Source: Micromonospora olivasterospora
GTDB taxonomy: Bacteria > Actinomycetota > Actinomycetes > Mycobacteriales > Micromonosporaceae
Reading direction: 5' to 3'
Length of the DNA stretch: 64,000 nt
Assembly (NCBI RefSeq): GCF_007830265.1
Contig: NZ_VLKE01000001.1
Span: 3,534,001 to 3,598,000 of the forward strand
Shown: positions 40,331 through 50,037 of the stretch, in pieces
Numbering within the stretch: position 1 is the first letter of the stretch
How the letters are laid out: each line of letters opens with the position of its first letter
Translations under genes and position numbers: made by a program
Notes under the pieces: model-generated
Databases searched by the model: none
Told to the model about the DNA's origin: nothing
The model's input: only the letters and a program-made list of their open reading frames with translations

Positions 40331-40776
40331 CCCGCGCCCGGCTTCGCCGTGTGCGTCCCCGGGGCGGTGGGTAAGCCCTCCGGGTGGCCGGGGACGGACA
40401 GCGTGTGCGGGAGCGTGGTGCCCCGCCGTGTCACCGTCGGGAGTCTTCCAGCCGATCGTCGCGGTCGGTTAGTTGTCCGAGCAGCCGTTTACCGGCGCGA
40501 CTAATGCGACAATTCGGAACGACGGCCCCGGGTCGACGGTGACTTCGTGACCGCGTGAATCGGTTACGCGTTGTAGGAGGGGTGGGGCAGATGACGGCGT
40601 TCGATCGCGATCTACCTGCTGTCCCGCAGATTCTGGAGCCCCTGAGCCTGGGCATTCGTGACGCTGCGCGTTTCGATGATCACGAGAACGATGTCGCGCA
40701 GCGTCACCGCCGGAGGTCTAGGCTGTCTGCTGTCCTACCCGAAGATCCTTCCCTTTCTAGTGATCGAGAATTCGAC
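40331..40776 (+). other. Gap before the M20 gene, with an in-frame leader of doubtful coding status
   Basis: No convincing gene lies here. A strong ribosome site (TAGGAGGGG, 40574-40582) precedes ATG 40591, which is in frame with the M20 protein. The 62 codons between are much lower in GC3 than real genes here and lack recognisable similarity. Either they form an N-terminal extension or this is a long 5' leader. Positions 40331-40573 show nothing recognisable. Confidence 0.4.
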
Positions 40777-42039
40777 GTGACGAGTGCGTTGACGCTGCCG
40801 AACGGCGGCCAGCTGGAGTCGTCCCCCTGGCCCGAGGCCCCGTCCGGGTTCCCGCCCCTGCCCTTCGGGCTCGACCACCTGCTCGCCCTCCGGCTACCCG
40901 GCCTCGTCGCCACCCGTCGGCACATCCACTCGCACCCGGAGCTCTCCGGCGAGGAGTTCGAGACCGCCGCCCTGATCGCCCGCGAGCTGTCGCTCGCCGG
41001 CCTGAACCCGCGGCTGCTGCCCAAGGGCAACGGCGTCATCTGCGACATCGACGGCCGCCCGGACGGCCCGGTGATCGCGCTGCGCGCCGACATCGACGCG
41101 CTGCCGCTGACCGACGTCAAGGACGTGCCGTACCGGTCCACGAAGGACGGCGTCTGCCACGCCTGCGGCCACGACGTGCACACCACCGTGATGCTCGGCG
41201 TCGGCATGCTGCTGGCCCAGCTCGCCGACCTCGGCGAGCTGGACGGCCGGGTCCGACTGATCTTCCAGCCGGCCGAGGAGATCCTGCCCTGCGGCTCGCT
41301 GGAGGTCATCGAGGCCGGCGGCCTGGACGACGTGGTGCAGATCTTCGCGCTGCACTGCGACCCCAACCAGCCGGTCGGCCGGATCGGCCTGCGGGTCGGC
41401 CCGATCACCGCCGCCGCCGACAACGTCACCGTCCGGCTCACCGGCCCGGGCGGGCACACCGCCCGCCCGCACCTGACCGTCGACCTGGTCGACGCGCTGG
41501 GCCGGCTGGTCACCGAAGTGCCCGCCCTGGTCAGCCGCCGGGTGCCGGCCAACAGCGGGCTGCTGCTGGTGTTCGGCCACGCCGCGGCCGGCACCCGGTA
41601 CAACGTCATCCCGTCCGAGGCGTCCGCCTCCGGCACCCTGCGGGTGATGGACCGAGACACCTGGGAGCAGGCACCCAAGATCGTCGCTCAGGTGGTCCGC
41701 GACGTCATCGCCCCCACCGGCGCGACCGTCGACCTGGAGTACCTGCGCGGCCGGCCGCCGGTGACCAACGACGCCAAGGCGATCCAGGTGCTGACCGCCG
41801 CCACCGCCGCCGCGCTCGGCCCGGAAGGCGTCGCCGAGACCCCGCAGAGCATGGGCGGCGAGGACTTCTCCTGGTACCTGGAGTACGTCCCCGGCGCGCT
41901 CGCCCGGCTCGGCGTCGGCCGGTCCGGCCCGAACGTCGACCTGCACCGCGCCTCGTTCGACGTGGACGAGCGGGCGATCCCGGTCGGCATCCGGGTCATG
42001 GTGCAGACCGCGCTGCGGGCACTGGCGGCGGCTCGCTGA
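40777..42039 (+). CDS. M20-family amidohydrolase (AmiA1/AmiB1-like)
   Basis: This zinc-dependent amidohydrolase/peptidase is 420 residues from GTG 40777, the usual size. Metal ligands appear in RRHIHSHPELSGEEFET, ACGHDVHTT and FQPAEEILPCGSLEVIEAG; dimerisation domain GPGGHTARPHLTV; the last ligand region is GGEDFSWYLEYVPGALARLG. It belongs with IAA-amino acid hydrolase-like and N-acyl-amino acid deacylase enzymes; substrate unknown. In mycobacteria amiA1/amiB1 sit at the same place between the phosphomutase and lpdA. A longer form from ATG 40591 is possible. Confidence 0.92.
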   Translation: MTSALTLPNGGQLESSPWPEAPSGFPPLPFGLDHLLALRLPGLVATRRHIHSHPELSGEEFETAALIARELSLAGLNPRLLPKGNGVICDIDGRPDGPVIALRADIDALPLTDVKDVPYRSTKDGVCHACGHDVHTTVMLGVGMLLAQLADLGELDGRVRLIFQPAEEILPCGSLEVIEAGGLDDVVQIFALHCDPNQPVGRIGLRVGPITAAADNVTVRLTGPGGHTARPHLTVDLVDALGRLVTEVPALVSRRVPANSGLLLVFGHAAAGTRYNVIPSEASASGTLRVMDRDTWEQAPKIVAQVVRDVIAPTGATVDLEYLRGRPPVTNDAKAIQVLTAATAAALGPEGVAETPQSMGGEDFSWYLEYVPGALARLGVGRSGPNVDLHRASFDVDERAIPVGIRVMVQTALRALAAAR

Positions 42040-42954
42040 CGGCGCCGGGGCCGCCGGCGGCCGCCTGCGCGACGGGCACCCGCCCGCGCCGGCGCAGCCG
42101 CAGCAGCAGCGCGACCACGACCGCCAGGGGCACCGCGAACGGCAGCACCGCACCGAGCACGGTCAGCAGGACGTTCACCGAGGCCACGAGGGCCTTCCAG
42201 CCGCCCTCCAGGCCGGCGAGGAAGCCCGTCCCGGTCTCCTCCTCGTCGTCGCCGGCGTCCGGCCCGACGAGGGTGAGCGTGATCGTGGACAGCGCCGTGA
42301 GGTCGGCCAGTCGGCGCTTCTTCGCCTCCAGCGAGGCGAGGTCCGCCTCCCGCCGGGCCACCTCGCCCTCCAGCGTCACGAGGTCGCCGATCGAGGTCGC
42401 CCGCGCCAGCAGCTTGCGGCCGCTCTCCACCCGGGCGCGCTGGGTGGCGATCCGGGCGTCCAGGTCGACGGTCTCCTCGGTCACGTCGTCGGTGCGCACC
42501 GAGCGCTGCTGCTGCCGGCCGAGCTTCGCCAGGTCCTCCAGCACGCCGGCGAACCGGTCGGCCGGCACGCGCAGCGTGAGCTCCGCCCGGGCGTCGGCGT
42601 CCCCGCTGCGCCGCTCGTCGCCGCCGACGAAGCCACCCGCCCCCGTCACCGTCGTGACGGCCGCACGGGCGGCGGCCTCCACGTCGTCCACGGCGACCCG
42701 CATCGTTCCCGTGTAGATGATCGACCGCCGGTCGACCCGTAGATCCGGCGACCCGCCGCCGGCGCCGGCCTTCGCGTCCGCGCCGCCCGCGTCCGCGTTG
42801 TTCCCGCCCGCCGGCCCGCCGGCCGGCGCCACCGCCGACGAGTCCCGGGCGCTCTCCGAGCCCCCGAGCCGCGGAATCCGCTGCACCCGCCCACCGCGAG
42901 CAGGGCCGCCAGCCCCAGCGCCGCCAGCAGCCGATGTCTGTTCCGTCCGTCCAT
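41996..42954 (-). pseudogene. DUF4349 lipoprotein, frameshifted after the lipobox
   Basis: From ATG 42954 a lipoprotein signal (RHRLLAALGLAALLAVGGC) leads to SGFRGSG. The rest, in another frame, gives the DUF4349 protein: SIIYTGTMRVAVDDVEAAAR, DRFAGVLEDLAKLG, a coiled coil (IATQRARVESGRKLLARATS to SLEAKKRRLADLTALS) and a C-terminal membrane helix. The switch is at the C5 run 42861-42865; one more C gives a continuous protein. The product is a lipid- and TM-anchored coiled-coil envelope protein of unknown role. Its 3' end overlaps the M20 gene by 44 nt. Confidence 0.82.
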
Positions 42955-43082
42955 CCCCGCTCCGATCGTCTTCTCCCGCGGGCCTTCCGGCGCCGCGGCG
43001 ATACGTCAGACGTGACGCGCGGTCGCGCCGGTTCCGGCAGACTGCGCTGAGGACGTCACGATTCGATAATCCAGGAGCCACG

Positions 43083-43712
43083 ATGCAGGTCACCAAGTAC
43101 GCCCACTCCTGCCTCCGCATCGAGCACGACGGGGGAGTGCTCGTCGTCGACCCCGGCGTGTTCAGCGACCCGGCGGCACTGGACGGGGCGGACGCGGTGC
43201 TGATCACCCACGAGCACCCCGACCACGTGAACGCCGAGGCGATCACCCGGCAACTCGATCGGCGGCCGTTCCGCGTACACGGCCCGGCGTCGGTGGCCGG
43301 CGCTCTCGGCGACGCGGCCGAGGCGCTGGACCCGGTCACCCCCGGCCAGTCGTTCACCGCGGCCGGCGTTCCGGTGCGGGCGTACGGCGGGCGGCACGCC
43401 GTCATCCACCCCGACATCCCGGTGATCGACAACATCGGCTACCTGATCAACGACGCCGTCTACCACCCGGGCGACTCGCTCGTGGTGCCCGAGGACACGC
43501 CGGTGGACACCCTCTTCGCGCCGGTCCACGCCCCCTGGTGCAAGTTCTCCGAGGTGCTCGACTTCATCCGGGCGGTCGCGCCGCGCCGCGCGTACGCCCT
43601 GCACGACGCGCTGCTCAACGACAACGGCGTCGCCGTCTACGACCGCCAGTACGCGGCCCTGTCCAAGACCGACTACCAGCGCCTCGAACCGGGCAGCCGG
43701 TTCGTCGTCTGA
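43083..43712 (+). CDS. MBL-fold metal-dependent hydrolase
   Basis: This is a 209-residue metallo-beta-lactamase-fold protein of the UlaG-like group. The metal motif is THEHPDHVN, with GGRHAVIHPDIP and YHPGDSLVVPED supplying further ligands. The opening MQVTKYAHSCLRIEHDGGVLVVDPGVF is typical for these short hydrolases. A ribosome site AGGAG lies 7 nt before ATG 43083. No signal peptide, so cytosolic. The substrate is unknown; neighbours give no clue. Confidence 0.92.
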   Translation: MQVTKYAHSCLRIEHDGGVLVVDPGVFSDPAALDGADAVLITHEHPDHVNAEAITRQLDRRPFRVHGPASVAGALGDAAEALDPVTPGQSFTAAGVPVRAYGGRHAVIHPDIPVIDNIGYLINDAVYHPGDSLVVPEDTPVDTLFAPVHAPWCKFSEVLDFIRAVAPRRAYALHDALLNDNGVAVYDRQYAALSKTDYQRLEPGSRFVV

Positions 43713-43717
43713 CCGCG

Positions 43718-44677
43718 GTGCCAGCCCCTCGGGACCTGGTCCGGCGGCTGTACACCGAGTCGCCGGACCGGTTCGTCGCCACCCGGGACGCCGCCGTCGC
43801 CGAGGCCCGCCGGGCCGGCGACCCGGCCACCGCCCGGGAGATCGCCCGGCTGCGCCGGCCGACCGTGGCGGCGTGGCTGGTGAACCTGCTCGCCGTCCGC
43901 CGCCCCGAGCTGGTCGCCGACCTGGCCCAGCTCGCCGAGGCGCTGCGCGCCGCCCAGCGCGACCTGCGCGGCCCCCGGCTGCGGGAGCTGTCCGCCCAGC
44001 GGCGGGCGGTGGTCGCGGCGCTCGTCGCCGAGGTGCGCCAGCTGGCCGCCGAGGCCGACGGCGGACCGCCGGCCGGGAAACTGCCGCTGGCCGAGGTCGA
44101 GGCCACCCTCAACGCCGCGCTGGCCGACGCGGAGGTGGCCGAGCAGGTGCGATCCGGCCGGCTGCTGCGGGCCGCCAGCTACGCCGGCTTCGGCGAGGTG
44201 CCCCGCCCACAGCTGCGCCTGGTCACCGGCGGCGAGGAGCCGGCCCCCGCGCCCCGGCGGGGCGGCGCCGCCGAACGGGACCGCGCCGCCGAACGGGACC
44301 GGGCGCAGCGGGAACGCGACGAGCGGGCCGCCGAACGGGCGGCCCGGGCCGAGCGGGCGCGGCAGCGGCGCGCGCTGGAACGCGAGCTGGCGAAGGCGCG
44401 TACCGACCAGGAGCGGGCGGAGGCGGAGCTGGCCGACGCGGCGGACGCCGAGCACGACGGCGCGGCGGAACTGGCCGACATCGAGCGGTCCCTGGCGGAG
44501 CTGGAGCGCCGCCGGGCCGAGGCCGAGCAGGAGCTGAGCCGGCGGAAGCTGGCCCGGCGAACGGCCGAGCGCGCGGTCACCGCCGCCCGCCGCCGCACCG
44601 GAGAGGTGGAGGGGGCCGTCGAGGCGCTCGACGCCGAAGAGGGGGCTGCCGTCGGCGGCGACGGCGGGGCAGACTGA
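43718..44677 (+). CDS. Coiled-coil protein, conserved, unknown function
   Basis: This is a 319-residue, very Arg/Glu/Ala-rich protein from GTG 43718. Residues ~1-165 are a helical domain (RDLVRRLYTESPDRFVATRD, RPTVAAWLVNLLAVRRPEL, RLLRAASYAGFGEVPRP). After ~185 there is a long charged coiled coil (AAERDRAAERDRAQRERDE to RRKLARRTAERAVTAARRR). No enzyme motif. It starts 5 nt after the MBL gene and the SCO6745 gene follows by 6 nt, so the three are one unit. Confidence 0.82.
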   Translation: MPAPRDLVRRLYTESPDRFVATRDAAVAEARRAGDPATAREIARLRRPTVAAWLVNLLAVRRPELVADLAQLAEALRAAQRDLRGPRLRELSAQRRAVVAALVAEVRQLAAEADGGPPAGKLPLAEVEATLNAALADAEVAEQVRSGRLLRAASYAGFGEVPRPQLRLVTGGEEPAPAPRRGGAAERDRAAERDRAQRERDERAAERAARAERARQRRALERELAKARTDQERAEAELADAADAEHDGAAELADIERSLAELERRRAEAEQELSRRKLARRTAERAVTAARRRTGEVEGAVEALDAEEGAAVGGDGGAD

Positions 44678-44683
44678 CTCACG

Positions 44684-45444
44684 ATGACGCCGGAGCAGCT
44701 CGCCGCCGCGAGCAAGCCGTACGTGCTGGAGCTCGGGGACGCCTTCAGCCGCTGCCCCGACACCCTGCGCCGGGCCCGCCTGCTCGGCATCCCGGGCTGG
44801 GCCTTCTACATCGCGGGTCGGGCCGGGGCGCTCGGCGACGTCCGGGCGCCGACGGTGGCCGCCGCCCTCGGCTTCATCGCCCCGGACGCGGTCGCCGACG
44901 GCTGGGACGCCGCCGCCCGGGTGGTCCCTCCGGTCGAGGTGGCGGTGGCGAACCTCGCCGAGTGCTGCCGGTGGGGCGGCCAGCAGCTCGCCGGCGTGGC
45001 CGGGGTGACCCGGCTGGCCGGGCTGCTGCGCCGGGTGGTCGACGCCGCGGACGACAGCGCCATGCCGCTCTTCGCCGCCTGGCGGGCCATGCCGGTGCCG
45101 GACGACTCCCCGGGCGCCCGCGCCGCCGTCGGCCTGCTGCTGCTGCGCGAGCACTTCGCGGCGGCGTACCTGCTGGCGGTGCGGGCCGGCGGGATGACCC
45201 CGCTGGAGGCGGTGCTGGCGGGCCGGAGGGCGAGGCGGGCGCGCTGGCGTGCGGCTGGGAGCCGCCGTACCCGCACGTCGCCCCGCTGGTGCGGCGCCGG
45301 CTGTGGGCGGAGGCGGTGACCGACCGGTTGGCTTCGGCCGCGTTCCGGGCCCTCGCGCCCGGCGAGGGCCCGGAACTGCTGGACCTGCTCGCCGCCACCC
45401 AGGCCGAGGTGCAAGGAAGGGCCCCTTCCCAACGCCTGCGGTAG
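44684..45444 (+). pseudogene. SCO6745-family protein, frameshifted
   Basis: ATG 44684 gives SKPYVLELGDAFSRCPDTL, LLGIPGWAFYIAGRAGALGD and EHFAAAYLLAVRAGGMTPLEAVLAG. At ~45225 the frame is lost in GGGCCGGAGGG; in the next frame the family's end appears: ALACGWEPPYPHVAPLVRRRLWAEAVTDRLASAAFRAL, stop 45442-45444. One extra C joins them. The family is a helical actinobacterial group of unknown biochemistry. Confidence 0.8.
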
Positions 45445-45591
45445 GGCGGGCCGCCCCTCGCACCGCCGGAGCCGCCGCCCGGGCCGCCACCCTGGCCCGT
45501 CGCCCGGGCCCCCGCCCGGGCCGGCGGCGGGAGCGCCGACGCGGGCGAAAAATGGGCGGCGTGTGGCGCTGCCGCCTGCCAGGATCGCCCC

Positions 45592-46554
45592 GTGACCCTT
45601 CCCGCCGGCTGGACCGCCCGCCGCCCCACCCTCGACGACGTGCCGGCGATCCTGGCCGTCGTGCACGCCGCCGACACCTTCGCGATCGGCCACCCGGACT
45701 TCGACGCCGAGGACGTCAAGGCCGCGCTGGCGGCCCCCCACGTCGATCCGGCCCGCGACTCGTGGCTGGTCACCGGCCCGGACGGCGTCGCGGTCGCCTG
45801 GGCCATCGTGGACAACCCGACCGGGATCGGCCGGGAGTTCGTGGACGTCTACGTGGACCCGGAGCGGGGCGCGCCGCTGCGCGCGCCGCTGCTGGCCCGC
45901 CAGCTCGACCGCACCGCCGAACGGGCTGCCGAGCGCGGGCTGCCGGCGCTGACCGTCCGCTGCGCGGCCTGCGCCCCGGAGACCCGGTGGGCGACCGAGC
46001 TGGCCGCGGCCGGTTTCGCCCGGGTCAAGCGGTACGTGCGGATGAACCGCTCCCTCGCGGACCTGCCCGCCGAGCCGCCGCCCCCGGCCGGGGTGACCGT
46101 CCGGTCGCTGCGCCCCGGCGACGAGGCCGACCTGCGGCTGTTCCACCGCATCTTCGACACCGCGTTCCGGGACACCCCCGACCACGAGCCGCTCGACTTC
46201 GACCAGTGGCGCGAGCAGCTCCCGTCCTACGGCAAGGTCTGGGACGAGTGGTTCGTCGCCGAGGTCGACGGGGAACCGGCGGGTGCCCTCCAGTCCGCCG
46301 ACCAGGCGCTGGAGCACGACTCGGGCTGGGTACGCACGCTCTCGGTGCTGCCCGCGTACCGGCGGCGCGGGGTGGGCGCGGCGCTGCTGCGCCGGGCTTT
46401 CGCCACGTACGCGGCGAAGGGCCGCGCCGCCGCCGGCCTCGGCGTCGACCTCGCCAACCCGACCGCCCCGGTCACCCTCTACCGGACCGTGGGCCTGATT
46501 GAGATGCACTGGGTCGACATGTACGAGCGGTCGGTCGCCGCCACGGGTGTGTGA
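45592..46554 (+). CDS. GNAT acetyltransferase, two tandem domains
   Basis: This is a 320-residue protein with two GNAT-fold halves, ~1-150 and ~160-315, an architecture like mycothiol synthase. Only the second half has the acetyl-CoA loop: VLPAYRRRGVGAALLRRAFATYAAKG, followed by LGVDLANPTAPVTLYRTVGL. The first half lacks a clear R/QxxGxG/A and is probably structural. Substrate unknown; mycothiol synthase proper has other signatures, so I do not call it that. A CAGGAT box lies 6 nt before GTG 45592. Confidence 0.88.
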   Translation: MTLPAGWTARRPTLDDVPAILAVVHAADTFAIGHPDFDAEDVKAALAAPHVDPARDSWLVTGPDGVAVAWAIVDNPTGIGREFVDVYVDPERGAPLRAPLLARQLDRTAERAAERGLPALTVRCAACAPETRWATELAAAGFARVKRYVRMNRSLADLPAEPPPPAGVTVRSLRPGDEADLRLFHRIFDTAFRDTPDHEPLDFDQWREQLPSYGKVWDEWFVAEVDGEPAGALQSADQALEHDSGWVRTLSVLPAYRRRGVGAALLRRAFATYAAKGRAAAGLGVDLANPTAPVTLYRTVGLIEMHWVDMYERSVAATGV

Positions 46555-46626
46555 TAGCCGACCCGGTGCGGGGGTGCCGCCCCGCCCGCCGCGGGCGCGG
46601 CGCAGACTGGGCGCGTGGGAGACGCG

Positions 46627-47082
46627 CTACGCCGACGCGGTGCCGGTGGGGCGGGACCGCAGCCCGCTGACGTAGTCGGCGGGGGCGCCCGCCTTCTCGG
46701 CCGCGGTCGCGATCTCCGACAGGTACCACGACGTCGGCAGGCCGCCCTCGTACCCGTCGAACACGTAGACCCAGGCGGTCACGTCCCCGTCCAGGGTGGA
46801 GACCCGGACGTGCAGCTTGCGGTACGTCCCGGCGGCCACCCCCTCGATCTCGTCGAGCTGGGCGGCGTCGTAGGGGTGGATGTCGTACAGCGCCACGAAG
46901 ACCCGGTCGCCCGGGGACTCGACGACGGTGCTGACCGCGCCCTCCCAGCCGATCACGCCCTCGCCGGCGAAGGTGAGCCGCCAGCCTTCCAGCCAGCCGG
47001 TGCCCACCATCGGGGAATGCGGACAGTAGGCCCGCATCCGGGCAGGGTCCAGGTTTGAGCCGTAGGCGGCGTAATGACGCAC
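46627..47082 (-). CDS. Gamma-glutamylcyclotransferase-like protein
   Basis: This is a 151-residue protein with the family's N-terminal AAYGSNLDPARM (the YGSN substrate loop) and PMVGTGWLEGWRLTF. The catalytic Glu expected for this fold is in DEIEGVAAGTYRK. C-terminal VYVFDGYEGGLPTSWYL is also typical. Likely activity is cyclisation of gamma-glutamyl amines or amino acids to 5-oxoproline; actual substrate unknown. TATCGT lies 7 nt before GTG 47082 (leaderless). The mycobacterial lpdA neighbour Rv3304 has the same place. Confidence 0.88.
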   Translation of the reverse strand: MRHYAAYGSNLDPARMRAYCPHSPMVGTGWLEGWRLTFAGEGVIGWEGAVSTVVESPGDRVFVALYDIHPYDAAQLDEIEGVAAGTYRKLHVRVSTLDGDVTAWVYVFDGYEGGLPTSWYLSEIATAAEKAGAPADYVSGLRSRPTGTASA

Positions 47083-47188
47083 GGCGATGACGATAGCCCG
47101 GCGGACGGGTGGGGGAGAATACGACGGTGCGTGTCGGACGCGTTGGGGAGAAGAAAGTCACTGTGGGCATCGACGAGGGGCGGGCGCT

Positions 47189-48591
47189 GTGAGCCAGATC
47201 GTGATCATCGGCGGGGGCCGGCCGGGTACGAGGCGGCCCTGGTCGCGGCCCAGCTGGACGCTGATGTCACCGTCGTGGAGGCGGACGGCGCCGGCGGTGC
47301 CTGCGTGCTCTCCGACTGCGTCCCCTCCAAGACCTTCATCGCCAGCTCGGAGGTGGTGACCGGGTATCGGGACACCGAGGAGTTCGGGGTGCACTCCGAC
47401 GGGCTGGAGGCGGTCACCGTCGACGCCCAGGCGGTGCACGACCGGGTGAAGCGGCTCGCACTGGCCCAGTCCGCCGACATCCACGCCAAGCTGGTGAAGG
47501 CCGGCGTCACGTTCGTCTCCGGCACCGCCCGGCTGGGCGAGGACATGCTCGGTCACACCCACCGCGTGGTCGTCGCGCCGGCCGACGGCGCCGAGGCGTA
47601 CTCGGTCGACGCGTCCACGGTGCTGATCGCCACCGGCGCCACCCCGCGCCAGCTCCCCACCGCCGTACCGGACGGGGAGCGCATCCTGACCTGGCGCCAG
47701 GTGTACGACCTGCCCGAGCTGCCCGAGCACCTCATCGTCGTCGGCTCCGGCGTCACCGGCGCCGAGTTCGCCAGCGCGTACCTGGCCATGGGAGTCGAGG
47801 TCACCCTGGTGTCCAGCCGGGACCGGGTGATGCCGCACGAGGACGCCGACGCCGCGATGGCCATCGAGCGGGTCTTCCGCTCCCGGGGCATGAGCATCCT
47901 CAACAACTCCCGCGCCGAGGCGGTCCGCCGGTCGGCCGACGGGGTGGAGGTCGAGCTGTCCGACGGCCGCAAGGTGCACGGCTCGCACGCCCTGATCGCC
48001 GTCGGCTCGATCCCCAACACCGCCGGCCTCGGCCTCGCCGAGTACGGCGTCGAGCTGGCCCGGGGCGGCTACGTCAACGTGGACCGGGTGTCCCGGACCA
48101 ACGTCCCCGGCATCTACGCCGCGGGCGACTGCACCGGGGTGCTGCCGCTGGCCAGCGTCGCCGCCATGCAGGGGCGGATCGCCATGTGGCACGCGCTCGG
48201 CGAGGCGGTCCGGCCGCTGCGGCTGCGTACGGTCGCGGCGAACGTGTTCACCGACCCGGAGCTGGCCACGGTCGGCGTCTCGCAGGACGAGGTGGACGCC
48301 GGCAGGGTGCCCGCCCGGCAGGTGATGCTGCCGCTGTCGGGCAACGCCCGGGCGAAGATGGACGACCTCGCCGACGGTTTCGTCAAGCTCTTCTGCCGGC
48401 CCGCGAGCGGCCAGGTGATCGGCGGCGTGGTGGTGGCCCCGAAGGCCAGCGAGTTGATCCTGCCCATCACGATGGCGGTGGAGAACAACCTCACGGTCAA
48501 CGAGCTGGCCCAGACCATCACCATCTACCCGAGCCTGTCCGGCTCGATCACCGAGGCCGCCCGCCAGCTCATGCTCCACGAACTGGAGTGA
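47189..48591 (+). pseudogene. lpdA: NAD(P)H-quinone dehydrogenase LpdA, frameshifted near the 5' end
   Basis: This is a flavoprotein disulfide-reductase-like enzyme; M. tuberculosis LpdA (Rv3303c) is an NAD(P)H:quinone reductase. GTG 47189 starts SQIVIIGGG, then at ~47218 the frame breaks in GGGGGCCGG. In the next frame the FAD-binding GPAGYEAALVAAQLDADVTVVEADGAGG continues. The disulfide-like CVLSDCVPSKTF has the LpdA spacing, not the lipoamide-dehydrogenase one. NAD(P) site VVGSGVTGAEFASAYL and AAGDCTGVLPLASVAAMQG follow, with the dimer domain to the end. One added C repairs it. Confidence 0.88.
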
Positions 48592-49288
48592 TCTCCCGCG
48601 CGGCCCCGGCCGGTCGGTCGACCGGCCGGCGGGCCAGCCTCGCCGCGACCACGCCGAGCAGGGCGACCTCCGCGAGGATGAGCAGGCGCTCGGCGAGCCC
48701 GATCAGCAGGCGTTCGCCGGGATAGGCGGACCAGACCATCGCGCCGGCCAGCAGCAGGCTGGCCAGGGCGAGCCCGCGCACCCAGCCGGCGGCGCGGCCG
48801 CCCAGGTGCCCGGCGAGCAGCCAGCCGGCGACCGGCAGCGCGAGGAAGGCGACCACCGAGGCGTACCGGTGCAGGTAGGCCGCGGTGTCCATGGGCAGGC
48901 CCGGCCCGTTGGTGGGCAGCACGGCGGCGGAGACCAGGCCGGCGGCCCACGCGGCCAGGAGGATCCCGGCGGCGCGCCGCCGCCCGGCCCGGCCGAGCGC
49001 CGGCCCGCCGCCGGTCGGGGCCCGTCCGTGGCCGCCGGGCCGCGACCCGCCGCGGGCCGACCCCGTTCCGGTACGCCAGAGGGCCGGGATCAGCACCGCC
49101 GTCGCGGCGGCGAGCACGGCCATGGCCGCGTCGATGACGCCGCCCCGGTCGGAGACGGCGAAGTCGCTGACGGTCAGCGACCAGGGGCTCAGATCGTCGT
49201 TCACGTCGAGGTGACCGAGGACGGCGAGCGCCGCCGCCAGGGCGATCCCGCCGAGGGCGAGGAGGCCGCTTGTCCGGGTTTCGGGCAT
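48569..49288 (-). CDS. DUF998 integral membrane protein
   Basis: This is a 239-residue membrane protein with about six helices from ATG 49288 (PETRTSGLLALGGIALAAAL). Landmarks are LSPWSLTVSDFAVSDRGGVID, FLPTNGPG-like AVLPTNGPGLPMDTAAYLHRYASV, and the last helices LIGLAERLLILAEVALLGVV, in line with DUF998. Function unknown. A charged cytoplasmic loop between helices 2 and 3 is enlarged with Gly/Arg. The 3' end overlaps lpdA by 23 nt on the other strand. Confidence 0.85.
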   Translation of the reverse strand: MPETRTSGLLALGGIALAAALAVLGHLDVNDDLSPWSLTVSDFAVSDRGGVIDAAMAVLAAATAVLIPALWRTGTGSARGGSRPGGHGRAPTGGGPALGRAGRRRAAGILLAAWAAGLVSAAVLPTNGPGLPMDTAAYLHRYASVVAFLALPVAGWLLAGHLGGRAAGWVRGLALASLLLAGAMVWSAYPGERLLIGLAERLLILAEVALLGVVAARLARRPVDRPAGAAREITPVRGA

Positions 49289-49380
49289 GCCCCAGCCTGT
49301 CGCCGAGGCCACCCGAAACGGATCCGGGACGGCCACCCACCCAGGATCCGGGGAAGTCCCCTACCTGCGGTGCCGGGGCG

Positions 49381-50037
49381 TCAGGAGCCGGGGTGCGCCG
49401 ACCGGTCGGCCCCGACCCGGACCTCGGCCTCGATTTCCGGGCGGGCGTTGCGGGCGCTGATGGCGGTCATCGCCCACCCGGCGACGGTGAACCCGGCCGC
49501 CGCGACGGCCGCGACCACCAGCAGCCGCCAGGTCGACCCGGTCAGGGCCGTCCCGCCCAGGTGCCCGACGAGTGCCCCGTACGTCGCCCAGCCGCCCGCC
49601 GCCATCGCCTCGTAGGTGAGGAACAGCCGGTACGGGTACCGACTGCGCCCGGCCGCGAAGCAGGCCGCCATCCGGCCGCCGGGCACGAAGCGGCAGAGCA
49701 GAATGACGAGCGGGCCGGGGTGGCGCAGGCCGCGGGTGACCCGGCCGGCCACCCGGCGGGCCCGGCCCGGCTCGGCGTGTCCGCACTCCCGGCGGTCCGG
49801 CGCGCCCCGGCCGAGCAGGTAGCAGGCCAGGTCGCCGGCGAACACGCCCAGCGCGCCGACCCCGATCGTCAGCGGCAGGCTCAGCCCGCCGTACACGGTG
49901 AGCGCCCCGACGGTGATCATCACGGCCTGGGTTGGGACAACCGGCACGAACGCGTCGACCACCAGCAGCCCGAGCAGCACCAGGTACGCCCACAGCGGCG
50001 ACGTGACGTCAGTGAGAAGTTCGGGCACGACTGCCAC
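49381..50037 (-). CDS. DedA-family membrane protein
   Basis: This is a 218-residue DedA (VTT-domain) protein with ~5-6 membrane segments. The family signatures FAGDLACYLLGRGAP and VILLCRFVPGGRMAACFAAG (the F-x-P-G/x-R re-entrant loop) are present. Members act in membrane lipid scrambling or undecaprenyl-phosphate recycling and in proton homeostasis (family knowledge). GTG 50037 or GTG 50028 could start it; GAGGTGG lies 8 nt before the second. Confidence 0.88.
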   Translation of the reverse strand: MAVVPELLTDVTSPLWAYLVLLGLLVVDAFVPVVPTQAVMITVGALTVYGGLSLPLTIGVGALGVFAGDLACYLLGRGAPDRRECGHAEPGRARRVAGRVTRGLRHPGPLVILLCRFVPGGRMAACFAAGRSRYPYRLFLTYEAMAAGGWATYGALVGHLGGTALTGSTWRLLVVAAVAAAGFTVAGWAMTAISARNARPEIEAEVRVGADRSAHPGS

